Shown: positions 26,516 through 35,083 of the stretch, in pieces
Position numbering within the stretch: the stretch's first letter is position 1
How the letters are laid out: every line of letters begins with the position of its first letter
From: an uncultured Aquimarina sp.
Lineage (GTDB): Bacteria > Bacteroidota > Bacteroidia > Flavobacteriales > Flavobacteriaceae
Direction: 5' to 3'
Assembly (NCBI GenBank): GCA_947496705.1
Contig: CANMDW010000025.1
Span: 1 to 64,000, forward strand
DNA length: 64,000 bases
Made by a program: the position numbers and the translations under genes
Notes under the pieces: generated by a model
Told to the model about the DNA's origin: nothing
The model's database searches: none
Seen by the model: the letters and a program-made list of their open reading frames with translations, nothing else

Positions 26516-27757
26516 TTAATTGTATAGCTTTTTTACCAATTTTCCTATGCTAAGCCCTTGTACTATAATAGAAAATAACACGACAACATAGGTAATATAC
26601 AGAATTATTTCTGAAGAAGAATTGTCTGACAAACTTAATGCCAACGCGATAGAAATCCCTCCTCTAAGACCACCCCAGGTTAGTATTGCAACCGTTTTAA
26701 TAGATTTGCTTTCTGAATGTTTTAATAATGAATAAGGTAAAAATACAGAAATAAATCTTGAAATTAGTACTATAACAATGGCCGTGACACCTAGAATGAG
26801 GTGATCTATATTAAACTTCAAAAGATGAATTGCCAAACCAATGAGTACAAATAAGATTCCGTTAAAAATATCATCCAGCACTTCCCAGATCTCATTAAGT
26901 AATTTTCTGGTTGGCCCGGTATTGCTTTTAATATTTAATTTATTACCAATAATGATCCCTGCAACTACCATTGCCAACGGACCCGAAACATGAATTAGCA
27001 ATGCCAATGCATATCCTCCCATTACAATGGCGAGACTTATCATTACAGATAATTGAGGGTTTTCTTTTACAGATTTTATACATTGGTATCCCAAAAAGCC
27101 TAGTACAGCACCATATGCAATCCCCCCGACAGCTTCCTCCAGAAATAATTTGCCAATTTCAGTACCAACAGAACCTTCAATATGATGTTCTCCCATTCCG
27201 GCAAGAATTAATATTCCTGAAAAAACCACAACGCCAATACCATCGTTAAAAAGCGATTCGCCTTCAATTTTAATACTCAGGCTTTTAGCGATATTTGCTT
27301 TTTTAAGAATGGCCATTACCGCGATAGGATCGGTTGGAGAAATTAATGCTCCAAACAGCAGGGCATGTAAAAAAGGAAGTTCAATACCAATCAATTGAGC
27401 AATTCCAAAAGTCATTCCTCCTACAAGAAATGTAGAAATCAATACCCCCAGTGTAGCAAATAAAATGATTGACCACTTTTCTTTTACAAGATCTTCAATG
27501 TTTACATGCAGCGCTCCCGCAAAAAGTAGAAAACTAAGAATACCATCTAGCAACAGAGTTTTAAAATCTGAATTGGTTACAATATCACAGAAAAATTGAT
27601 AAAATCCGGGGATGATGCTTTTGCTTATAGTAATGATCAAAATAGTGGCCAAACTCATGAGCATTAAACCAATGGTTGTTGGCAATTTCAACCATTTGTA
27701 ATTCACAAAGTTGAAAAAAGAAGCTATTGCAAAGATAATACTGAAGGATTGTAACAT
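26516..27757 (-). CDS. Na+/H+ antiporter, CPA1 (NhaP) type
   Basis: 413 residues with about 12 hydrophobic segments. CPA1 signatures are present: FGALISPTDPIAVMA (about 138-152), IEGESLFNDGIGVVVFSG with the ion-binding ND pair, and LTWGGLRGGISIALAL. It exchanges cytoplasmic Na+ (or K+) for H+, useful for a marine cell. There is no long cytoplasmic tail, so regulation by a C-terminal domain is unlikely. It follows the K+ channel gene by 5 bp, completing a malic enzyme-channel-antiporter group. Confidence 0.9.
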   Translation of the reverse strand: MLQSFSIIFAIASFFNFVNYKWLKLPTTIGLMLMSLATILIITISKSIIPGFYQFFCDIVTNSDFKTLLLDGILSFLLFAGALHVNIEDLVKEKWSIILFATLGVLISTFLVGGMTFGIAQLIGIELPFLHALLFGALISPTDPIAVMAILKKANIAKSLSIKIEGESLFNDGIGVVVFSGILILAGMGEHHIEGSVGTEIGKLFLEEAVGGIAYGAVLGFLGYQCIKSVKENPQLSVMISLAIVMGGYALALLIHVSGPLAMVVAGIIIGNKLNIKSNTGPTRKLLNEIWEVLDDIFNGILFVLIGLAIHLLKFNIDHLILGVTAIVIVLISRFISVFLPYSLLKHSESKSIKTVAILTWGGLRGGISIALALSLSDNSSSEIILYITYVVVLFSIIVQGLSIGKLVKKLYN

Positions 27758-27762
27758 AGTTT

Positions 27763-28416
27763 CTATGGTTTTACATTAATATATTTTCCTACAAAAACAC
27801 CAATTACTATGGCCAGATAAAATTGCCCTATGATATTCATGACTAATGTAACAGATTGAGCCTGTGGAGTAAGAGGCGTTATATCTCCATAACCTACCGT
27901 AGTGATACTGATAAAGCTGAAATAATAGAAAACATAACCAGAGTAACCATCCATTAGTTGGAATGAGTTTGGATCTATAAAATGAATAGTCTCAAATATA
28001 TTTCCTCCAATAATTCCCAAATAGATAAATCCTAAAATAGGCCCTAAGATGAATTGTAAGTTTATGTTTTTTATCCTTTTTAATTGTTGCAAAAGCAAGA
28101 TGCAGAAGTAAATAAATAAAATACAGGAAGATGAAAGTCGTAGTGCTTTTATAATATTGGAATTAAGATTTGAAAATTCTAACCAGATAAAAATTAGAGC
28201 TAAAATTCCTAATATATATGATCTTAACCTTGTTCTTCTATTAGATGCGATTAAAGAACTTGCCAGAATCACCAATGTATAATTTATTACAACTACCTGA
28301 GCAGGGTACATTCCAGAAACGCTATTATGAATTGGAGTCAATAGAAAATTAAACACGCTGATCAATGCAATTAGATATTTATAGGTGTCGAGTATTTCTA
28401 TTATTTTTTCTTTCAC
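27763..28416 (-). CDS. Potassium channel-like protein with TVGYGD filter
   Basis: 217 residues, about six hydrophobic segments. The C-terminal quarter is a pore module: a helix, then ISITTVGYGDITPLTPQAQ with the K+ selectivity filter TVGYGD, then the last helix VMNIIGQFYLAIVIGVFVG. The N-terminal helices lack the regular arginine spacing of a voltage sensor, and no RCK/TrkA domain is attached. Its start overlaps the malic enzyme stop by four bases (ATGA type), so the two are translationally coupled. It probably conducts K+ across the inner membrane. Confidence 0.85.
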   Translation of the reverse strand: MKEKIIEILDTYKYLIALISVFNFLLTPIHNSVSGMYPAQVVVINYTLVILASSLIASNRRTRLRSYILGILALIFIWLEFSNLNSNIIKALRLSSSCILFIYFCILLLQQLKRIKNINLQFILGPILGFIYLGIIGGNIFETIHFIDPNSFQLMDGYSGYVFYYFSFISITTVGYGDITPLTPQAQSVTLVMNIIGQFYLAIVIGVFVGKYINVKP

Positions 28417-29600
28417 TTCTGGTATTTAATATATGCTTTGATAATTGCTTCAGCGACTTTAGAAGCAATTTGATTATTTAAACTTTTTGGGATAATATGC
28501 TCCCGATCTGGGTCTTTTACACAATTGGCAATAGCATAAGCGGCGGCAATTTTCATTTTAGGGGTAATGCGTTTTGCTCTACAATCTAATGCACCTCTAA
28601 AAATCCCCGGAAATGCCAATACATTATTCACTTGATTAGGATAATCACTTCTTCCTGTTGCAATGATTGCGGCACCGCCTTTTAAAGCCTCTCCTGGAGT
28701 GATCTCCGGATCAGGATTAGCTAAAGCAAAAATGATAGGGTTCTCGCTCATAGTTTTAATATCTTTTGCAGTTAAGATATTAGCAACACTCACTCCAATA
28801 AATACATCTGCTCCTTTGATAGCATCTTTCAAACTCCCTTTTATATTATCTGGGTTAGAATAGTTTAATAGTTCTTTCTTAGCAGTATTTAAATTTTCTC
28901 TGTCTTTATGAATAATCCCTTTGCTATCACATACCAATACATTTTTAACAGGAATACATACATTTGGATCGATACCAATGCATCGCAACAATCTGGAAAT
29001 TGCAATTCCGGCAGCTCCGGCACCATTAATTACAATTCTTAAGTCTGAAATATCTTTCCCCAGTACTTTACAGCTATTCATAATACCTGCCAGGGCAACA
29101 ATTGCAGTACCGTGTTGATCATCGTGAAATACCGGGATGCCGATATCCTGTAAAGCGGTTTCTATTTCAAAACTACGAGGAGCAGAGATATCTTCGAGAT
29201 TAATACCTCCAAAAACAGGTGCAATTCGTTTAACAGTTTCAATAATTTCACTGGCAACTGTAGTGTTTAAACAAATCGGAAATGCATCTACATTGGCAAA
29301 CTTCTTAAAGAGCATAGCCTTACCTTCCATTACAGGAATAGCTGCTTCTGGACCAATATTTCCAAGACCTAAAACAGCAGTGCCGTCAGATACCACTGCG
29401 ATAGTATTACCTTTGATTGTGAGATCATAGGCTCTGCTTGGATCTTTTGCAATAACCCGGCAAGGTTCTGCTACTCCAGGTGAATATACTCTCGAAAGAT
29501 CATCGGTAGTATTTACCTCAATTTTTGAAACCACTTCAATTTTCCCTTTATACTTTGCATGAAGATCCAGGGATTCTTTGTTAAAATCGTGTTTTGACAT
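28413..29600 (-). CDS. NAD(P)-dependent malic enzyme, short form
   Basis: 395 residues, the short prokaryotic malic enzyme without the phosphotransacetylase-like tail. It converts malate to pyruvate and CO2 with reduction of NAD(P). Signatures: YSPGVAEPCR near residue 39, the metal/substrate segment HDDQHGTAIVALAGIMN, and the dinucleotide fold VINGAGAAGIAISRLL. It lies 51 bp after the Rieske-ThDP fusion gene, whose catalytic half belongs to the pyruvate oxidase/acetolactate synthase superfamily, so pyruvate made here could feed that enzyme. This link is inferred only from context. Confidence 0.92.
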   Translation of the reverse strand: MSKHDFNKESLDLHAKYKGKIEVVSKIEVNTTDDLSRVYSPGVAEPCRVIAKDPSRAYDLTIKGNTIAVVSDGTAVLGLGNIGPEAAIPVMEGKAMLFKKFANVDAFPICLNTTVASEIIETVKRIAPVFGGINLEDISAPRSFEIETALQDIGIPVFHDDQHGTAIVALAGIMNSCKVLGKDISDLRIVINGAGAAGIAISRLLRCIGIDPNVCIPVKNVLVCDSKGIIHKDRENLNTAKKELLNYSNPDNIKGSLKDAIKGADVFIGVSVANILTAKDIKTMSENPIIFALANPDPEITPGEALKGGAAIIATGRSDYPNQVNNVLAFPGIFRGALDCRAKRITPKMKIAAAYAIANCVKDPDREHIIPKSLNNQIASKVAEAIIKAYIKYQK

Positions 29601-29651
29601 TAGTTGCTCTTTATATTATTAGGTAGTACTACAGAATTTGCTTTTTAAGTA

Positions 29652-31607
29652 TTAAATCAAATTCACATCGGTCACTACTTCTAGTAATGCAGGTCCATCA
29701 TGATCACGAACCTTTTCCATTGCCGGGATTAAATCTTCAAGTTTTTCTACTCGAACACCAAGTGCTCCACAGTTTTCGGCAAATTGTGCAAAACTTGGAT
29801 TATGTAAAGATGTTTGCCAAACATCTACTTCTGCAGCACGCTGTTCTTTGGATATTTTTCCGAGTTCGGAGTTGTTTAATACAATATGTTTGATATTCAT
29901 GTTATACTTTACCAGCGTTGTGATTTCGGTAAGATATTGCCCTAAACCTCCATCACCAGATACAGACCAGATTGGTCGTTTATGCCCTTGTGCAGCCCAG
30001 GCACCCATGGCTGCAGGTAACGCAAATCCAATAGATCCTAAATAACCAGACATAAGGACAGATTGGTTTTTAGGTTCAAAATACCTCCCGAAAGAGTAGG
30101 TGTTATTTCCCACATCAACTGCTATTACAGCATTCTCGGGAGTCACTTTATTCATTGCATCAAAAAGAGCAATTGAACTTAATCCTTTACTACCGGAATC
30201 TTCAAGTCTACTCTGTTTTTCTTGTTTCCATAGTTTCCAGCGTTCTTCAATTTCAGGTGTTTGGTCTATTGTTTTGGTTTTTCCTTTTGTTTTGTATTCT
30301 AAGATTTCCAGAGTTTCTGAAATTTCACCCCATAAAGCAACATCCACCTTATGGAATTTGCTTAATGCCATAGGATCATAATCTACCTGAATGATTGGTT
30401 TTTTAGAGGTAACTCCGGTATGGTTAGAAAAAGATGCTCCAAAAACAATTAGTAGATCACTTTCATTCATAAACCACGAAGCAATGGGAGTTCCACTTCT
30501 ACCTAATACACCACATCCTAATGTATGATTGTCAGAGATTAACCCTTTTCCTTTAAATGTTGTGATTACAGGGCAATGAAGCGTTTCTGCATACCCAATA
30601 ATACTTTTCATATTAAAACGGGCTCCGTGTCCGACAACGATTACAGGTCTTTTAGCAGATAAAATCATCGAAGTTGCTTTCTTTACCATTTCTTTGGGTG
30701 GAGAAATATTGAAAGGAGTAATTCGATTTTCCGGAGTTTGCGGTTTGTTTTTTTTGTCTTTTTTGCTGAAAGCAACTTCGTCTGGGAAAGTAAGATGAGA
30801 TACATCTCTTTTAATAAGTGCAGTTTTAATGGCCAGAGACATCAACTCACTATGATTAGAATTTTGATGTACAGCGTGGTTAAACTCTGCCACAGACTCA
30901 AATGCTTTTGCCAAATCTACTTCCTGAAAAGCTCCGGTACCCACTACTTGAGTGTTCACTTGCCCGGATAGTGCTAATAATGGTGCTCGATCCACTTTTG
31001 CATCCCACATTCCTGTAAACATATTGGTTGCTCCAGGTCCTGCAATACCAAAACAAGCGGCAGGTTTACCGGTAAGTTTTGCATAACCAGATGCTGCGAA
31101 GGCAGCCGCTCCTTCATGACGAATACCGAAGTATCTAAGCTTGCCTTGTTTTTCTAATCTTCGCATAGCATCAGCAACACCGAGATTGCTATGGCCTACC
31201 ATCCCAAAAACAGTATTGACCCCCCAATTTACCATAGTTTGCATCATCACATCAGAAACTGTTTCTTCATGAGCAGATTCTTCAGGAATCCCTACAAAAA
31301 CAGCATCACCTTCTTCTTTAACTTCAAAAGTAGTAACACCATCATCATAACCTCCCGGAGGCAATCCAGTACAAGGATGAAAATCCCAACCATGCCATGG
31401 GCAACGTAGTAGTCCGTTTTCTATAGATCCTTCTCCCAGAGGTCCCCCCTGATGGGGACATTTATTATCTAAAGCAGAGAATTTTCCTTCATAATGTGTC
31501 AAGCAAATTCCTTGATGACCTGCAGTAACGGTTTGTACTCTTCCTTCAGGAAGTTTGTTTTTGTTACTTAATACTTTATACCAAACAGTTGTTTTTTTTG
31601 AAGTCAT
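29652..31607 (-). CDS. Rieske domain fused to ThDP-dependent enzyme (pyruvate oxidase-like)
   Basis: 651 residues, two parts. Residues 1 to about 107 are a Rieske [2Fe-2S] ferredoxin domain, with C50 and H52 in CPHQGGPLG and C69 and H72 in RCPWHGWDF. From about 115 comes a complete ThDP enzyme of the acetolactate synthase/pyruvate oxidase class: cofactor-activating E165 in RHEGAAAFAASGYA, the central domain with IVVGHGARF, and the diphosphate motif SGDGGLGQ...NNSE near residue 550-580. There is no signal peptide or membrane segment. The Rieske part could pass electrons to or from the ThDP/flavin centre; substrate and acceptor are unknown. The same operon has a second Rieske fusion. Confidence 0.88.
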   Translation of the reverse strand: MTSKKTTVWYKVLSNKNKLPEGRVQTVTAGHQGICLTHYEGKFSALDNKCPHQGGPLGEGSIENGLLRCPWHGWDFHPCTGLPPGGYDDGVTTFEVKEEGDAVFVGIPEESAHEETVSDVMMQTMVNWGVNTVFGMVGHSNLGVADAMRRLEKQGKLRYFGIRHEGAAAFAASGYAKLTGKPAACFGIAGPGATNMFTGMWDAKVDRAPLLALSGQVNTQVVGTGAFQEVDLAKAFESVAEFNHAVHQNSNHSELMSLAIKTALIKRDVSHLTFPDEVAFSKKDKKNKPQTPENRITPFNISPPKEMVKKATSMILSAKRPVIVVGHGARFNMKSIIGYAETLHCPVITTFKGKGLISDNHTLGCGVLGRSGTPIASWFMNESDLLIVFGASFSNHTGVTSKKPIIQVDYDPMALSKFHKVDVALWGEISETLEILEYKTKGKTKTIDQTPEIEERWKLWKQEKQSRLEDSGSKGLSSIALFDAMNKVTPENAVIAVDVGNNTYSFGRYFEPKNQSVLMSGYLGSIGFALPAAMGAWAAQGHKRPIWSVSGDGGLGQYLTEITTLVKYNMNIKHIVLNNSELGKISKEQRAAEVDVWQTSLHNPSFAQFAENCGALGVRVEKLEDLIPAMEKVRDHDGPALLEVVTDVNLI

Positions 31608-31622
31608 GATCCGTTTTTTGAT

Positions 31623-31671
31623 GAAGTGATTTAAACTTTTTTGGGCAATTGAAAAAAGTTTAAATCATTTC
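31623..31671. repeat. 49-bp hairpin related to the 26016-26245 terminal repeats
   Basis: GAAGTGATTTAAACTTTTTT (31623-31642) and AAAAAAGTTTAAATCATTTC (31652-31671) pair with one mismatch around a nine-base loop. It is a core-less version of the terminal repeats found in the integrase pseudogene. It lies between the DUF2721 gene and the Rieske-ThDP gene and could attenuate readthrough within the operon. Confidence 0.7.
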
Positions 31672-31675
31672 AATG

Positions 31676-32059
31676 TTAACATTTATTATGAAATTGCTCT
31701 TGTCTTATTTTGACCGCTCGAAATGAATAAACAATTAGGGCAATCAGACCTAATAAAGCACTGATAATACCTACTATTGTAATATAGATTCCCGAATCAA
31801 AATGGGTCTCTAGGCTTTTATATATTCCAGAAACCAAAGCAGAGATAACAAAGCAGGCGACAGCAACATAAAGAAACACCATGGCGCTGTTTAGTAATTT
31901 AAGTTGCTTTAGCTTTTGTTTAATCAGGTCTTGATCAATAGTTACTTCTGCAATTAGTGTTTTAATCTCGGTGCTGAGATTCACTAAAAGGTTAGAAGTG
32001 GATAATATCAAAAGTCCTATGCCTGGTATTATGGTTGCCGGGATATACCAATGTTCCAT
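31676..32059 (-). CDS. DUF2721-like small membrane protein
   Basis: 127 residues with three hydrophobic segments: an N-terminal one (ATIIPGIGLLILSTSNLL), one at about 55-80, and one at about 92-115. The first segment, followed by a short amphipathic helix, resembles DUF2721 proteins, whose function is unknown. It is read 5 bp after the unrecognised gene at 32065 and in the same run as the two Rieske fusions, so it may be a membrane partner of one of them; that is inference. Confidence 0.7.
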   Translation of the reverse strand: MEHWYIPATIIPGIGLLILSTSNLLVNLSTEIKTLIAEVTIDQDLIKQKLKQLKLLNSAMVFLYVAVACFVISALVSGIYKSLETHFDSGIYITIVGIISALLGLIALIVYSFRAVKIRQEQFHNKC

Positions 32060-32064
32060 ACTAT

Positions 32065-32814
32065 TTAATTTATATAATTTGCAAGCGCTTCTTCGAAAAA
32101 AGTAGATGCTGTGATCTCATCAATACCAGTTACTGGTAAAACCGCTCCTTTAAATCCATCATTATACCATTTACCTGCAGTTAATGAATTAAAATCTGAA
32201 GTGTCCACCCCATCATGTCCTTTATAACCACTGATGTAGAAGTAGTAATCATTTACCATGGTATCCGGAATAGCGAGACCCAATCCAAAAGCGAGTCCTG
32301 TTTTATCTTCTAGAGATACAAAAGCCCCTGTATCAAAATGATGCGGCCAAGTCCTAATATCAGATTGGAGCTGTTGATTTTCTAAAAAAGCTTCTAATGT
32401 GAGTTGTGCTAATATTCTAAAATTGGTTAACTCACGTAATCTGTTCACATTGTGTAATTTAAATGTGAAATCATCTGTAATAGGAGTGTAGGGCAATTCA
32501 TAATGAAGATCGTATTCAAAAGGTTTTTTGATGCCTGCTTCGATTGCGGTTTGTGTAATCCATTTTACAATTTCGGTGTGAGTGGTTCCATCTAGTCGTA
32601 ATGATTTTTTTGAATTATTAGAGTTCCAGTCTAAGGTAAAACGTTGGTAACTGAGGGAAAGAGTATCACCATCGCTATTCAAAGGATGCGTAGACATATT
32701 TCCTTCTGTGGTACAAAACCCCAGATTCGTATGGCTATCGTCTTCTTTTTTATCTAAAAAACTTTTTCCGGCGGCAGCAAGATATTGTGCTGCCAAATGC
32801 ATTTGAGTAGTCAT
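32065..32814 (-). CDS. Unrecognised cytosolic protein with RTWPHHFD motif
   Basis: I do not recognise this 249-residue protein. It is soluble, with no signal peptide or membrane segment. Notable segments are KSLRLDGTTHTEIVKWI (about 70-86), DLHYELPYTP, then RTWPHHFDTGAFVSLED (about 156-172) and GLGLAIPD...DYYFYISGYKGHDG. The two adjacent histidines with nearby acidic and tyrosine residues look like a metal or cofactor site. It lies between the two Rieske fusion genes, 5 bp before DUF2721 in reading order, so a shared pathway is likely. Confidence 0.75.
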   Translation of the reverse strand: MTTQMHLAAQYLAAAGKSFLDKKEDDSHTNLGFCTTEGNMSTHPLNSDGDTLSLSYQRFTLDWNSNNSKKSLRLDGTTHTEIVKWITQTAIEAGIKKPFEYDLHYELPYTPITDDFTFKLHNVNRLRELTNFRILAQLTLEAFLENQQLQSDIRTWPHHFDTGAFVSLEDKTGLAFGLGLAIPDTMVNDYYFYISGYKGHDGVDTSDFNSLTAGKWYNDGFKGAVLPVTGIDEITASTFFEEALANYIN

Positions 32815-32867
32815 ATTTTATTAGTTTATCGAGTACTATTTTTGTTTTGTGTGTTTTGAATATAGTT

Positions 32868-33401
32868 TTAATGTTCTTTCTTTTCTTGTTGCCCGGAAAG
32901 CGAAAAAATAACACCTATTGAAATGAATTCATCATTAAGTTTACCAGCTATCCCTTTAAATTCGGCAAAAGCAAACAGTTTTCCTAAATTATAATGTGCT
33001 CCTAATCCATAATTCAACCCAAATTCATCTTCCTCTTCAGATTCTCTGGACTGTTCTATCAAACGTTCTTTTTCGATGGTATAATTAATTCCTGTAAGAG
33101 GATAGACCCCTAATTTATGTGTCAATTCAAAAATATAATGAGCATTAATGTTCAGCTCTGTTACCTTTAATTCATATTCGTTGTCAATTTCCTGATAAGG
33201 AAAAAATGTTATTTCGGGGCCAAAACAAAAATGATCATTAGGGCCATAGTATACTCTGGTATTTATCCCTAAAAGTTCTTCATTCAATTCTAATGAAGGA
33301 GCGATCCCTATCATCCATCCTTGTTGGGCTTTTGTACTTAGTGCTATTATAAAAAACAACAACAATGCACTAGTATTTTTTAGTCTACACAACTCCCGCA
33401 T
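32868..33401 (-). CDS. Exported small beta-barrel-like protein
   Basis: 177 residues. An N-terminal hydrophobic segment (TSALLLFFIIALSTKAQQ) looks like a Sec signal peptide with cleavage after KAQ. The mature part alternates hydrophobic and polar residues (GLNYGLGAHYNLGKLFAFAE) and ends with strand-like IGVIFSLSG, typical of small outer-membrane barrel or PorT-like proteins. The start overlaps the end of the Rieske-glutamate-synthase gene by 17 bp, so it is probably translated by coupling. Confidence 0.75.
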   Translation of the reverse strand: MRELCRLKNTSALLLFFIIALSTKAQQGWMIGIAPSLELNEELLGINTRVYYGPNDHFCFGPEITFFPYQEIDNEYELKVTELNINAHYIFELTHKLGVYPLTGINYTIEKERLIEQSRESEEEDEFGLNYGLGAHYNLGKLFAFAEFKGIAGKLNDEFISIGVIFSLSGQQEKKEH

Positions 33402-34995
33402 AATTTATACCTGTTAGTCTATGCATGTTGTGATCAAAAGTAGAGAGGTCATTATGATTAAATTTTGAAATATCATCATATCCACAAGCTCGTGCAATTA
33501 CCTTTATCAGGTTATTGGTTGCGTCAAAATAATTATGTAGTTGTTTTGCAGAAGATTCTATGATCAGTCTGCTTCTTAGGGATTCTTTCTGTGTTGCAAT
33601 CCCTACAGGACAGTTATTACTACCGCAAGCACGCATTCCTAAACAACCAATGGCTTGTAGTGCAGCATTTGATACTGCAATGGCATCAGCCCCCAACATC
33701 ATGGCTTTTGCAAAATCCTCGGCAATACGAAGCCCTCCTGTTATGATTAGTGTAACATGTGTTGCGCCAACTTTATCGAGATATTTTCTAGCTCTTGCCA
33801 ACGCCGGAATTGTGGGAACATTAATGTTGTCTCTTAAAATAGTAGGAGCAGAGCCTGTACCACCTCCGCGACCATCCAGAATGATATAATCTACACCAAC
33901 ATCCAATGCAAACTGAATGTCTTTTTCGATATGACTGGCAGCAATCTTGAAACCAATAGGAATTCCTCCGGTTTGTTTGCGAACTTCTTCTGCAAAAGCT
34001 TTAAAGTCTTTTACTCCATGAAAATCTGGAAATGTAGCCGGTGATATTGCAGTTTGCCCTTCTTTCAATCCACGAACTTCTGCAATTTCTTTACTCACTT
34101 TATTACCAGGTAAATGCCCTCCGGTACCTGTTTTAGCTCCTTGTCCCCCCTTGAAATGAAAAGCTTGTACCTTATCAAGTTTATCCCATGAAAAACCGAA
34201 TTGAGCTGAAGCTAATTCATAAAAATATTTGGTGTTATTTTCTTGTTCTTGTGGTAACATTCCGCCTTCTCCAGAGCAGATTCCTGTTCCTGCCATTTCT
34301 GCACCTCTGGATAAGGCGATTTTCGCTTCCCGCGAAAGTGCTCCAAAACTCATGTCACTCACAAATAGAGGCATATCTATCGTCAAAGGTTTTTTGGCAT
34401 TAGGGCCAACCACCACTTTGGTAGCTACCGCTTCATGATCTAATAATGGTCTGTTAGCCAATTGAGCTGGTAAAAACTGAATGTCATTCCATTTAGGCAG
34501 GATATTTCTATCAACACCCATTGATGCCGAAAAACCATGATGACCTAGATTCTTAAGACCGTTTTTGGCGAGTTCCTTAATATATCCTGTATAGGGCTCG
34601 GTATCCTCTGGATGTGTGTCTGCATAAGAGCCAAGGTATTCATCTCTGTTAAAGGGTTGCGGATGCCTCTTGAGATAGTCATTAATTTCAATTTCATCTA
34701 CATATAAAGTATCTCCTTCAATTTTTGTACTGAATTTATGTAATACCTCATTATTATTGTATTCTGAAATCCCGGTATCATAGCGATAATCCCAGCCGTG
34801 AACCCCGCAGATGAGATTATGTCCATCGATATGCCCATCGGCCATTAATGCGCCTCTGTGAAGACATCTTCCGTATAATACAGAAACTTCTTTATCAAAT
34901 TTTATAATGACCAGGTCCAATCCGTTAACCAAAGCATGAGCTGGTTTTTTGTTTTTTAAATCACTGATCTGTGCAATTACAACAGGTTGTTTCAT
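33385..34995 (-). CDS. Rieske domain fused to FMN-binding glutamate synthase-like domain
   Basis: 536 residues. Residues 1 to about 100 are a Rieske domain with C44/H46 (CLHRGAL) and C63/H66 (CGVHGWDY). From about 130 comes the GltB-like FMN barrel: MSFGALSREAKIALSRGAE, GEGGMLPQE, FKGGQGAKTGTGGHLPG, DGRGGGTGSAP, and a cysteine motif CGSNNCPVGIATQ preceded by CLGMRAC that fits the C-x5-C-x4-C [3Fe-4S] site. It lacks the amidotransferase domain, so it is not a complete glutamate synthase. Stand-alone GltS-like proteins are oxidoreductases of uncertain substrate. Two Fe-S centres plus FMN suggest internal electron transfer. Confidence 0.88.
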   Translation of the reverse strand: MKQPVVIAQISDLKNKKPAHALVNGLDLVIIKFDKEVSVLYGRCLHRGALMADGHIDGHNLICGVHGWDYRYDTGISEYNNNEVLHKFSTKIEGDTLYVDEIEINDYLKRHPQPFNRDEYLGSYADTHPEDTEPYTGYIKELAKNGLKNLGHHGFSASMGVDRNILPKWNDIQFLPAQLANRPLLDHEAVATKVVVGPNAKKPLTIDMPLFVSDMSFGALSREAKIALSRGAEMAGTGICSGEGGMLPQEQENNTKYFYELASAQFGFSWDKLDKVQAFHFKGGQGAKTGTGGHLPGNKVSKEIAEVRGLKEGQTAISPATFPDFHGVKDFKAFAEEVRKQTGGIPIGFKIAASHIEKDIQFALDVGVDYIILDGRGGGTGSAPTILRDNINVPTIPALARARKYLDKVGATHVTLIITGGLRIAEDFAKAMMLGADAIAVSNAALQAIGCLGMRACGSNNCPVGIATQKESLRSRLIIESSAKQLHNYFDATNNLIKVIARACGYDDISKFNHNDLSTFDHNMHRLTGINYAGVV

Positions 34996-35083
34996 TTGTG
35001 TGTTTTGTTGTTTTTAGGTTCCTGCCTTTGCAAGAACGACAATGTATTGAAAGCTCCAAAAATATTTTGGAACATTTTATAAA

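Noticed and set aside
33385..34995. Complete glutamate synthase large subunit
   Set aside because: It has no N-terminal amidotransferase domain and is about a third of GltB length; only the FMN/Fe-S part is present.
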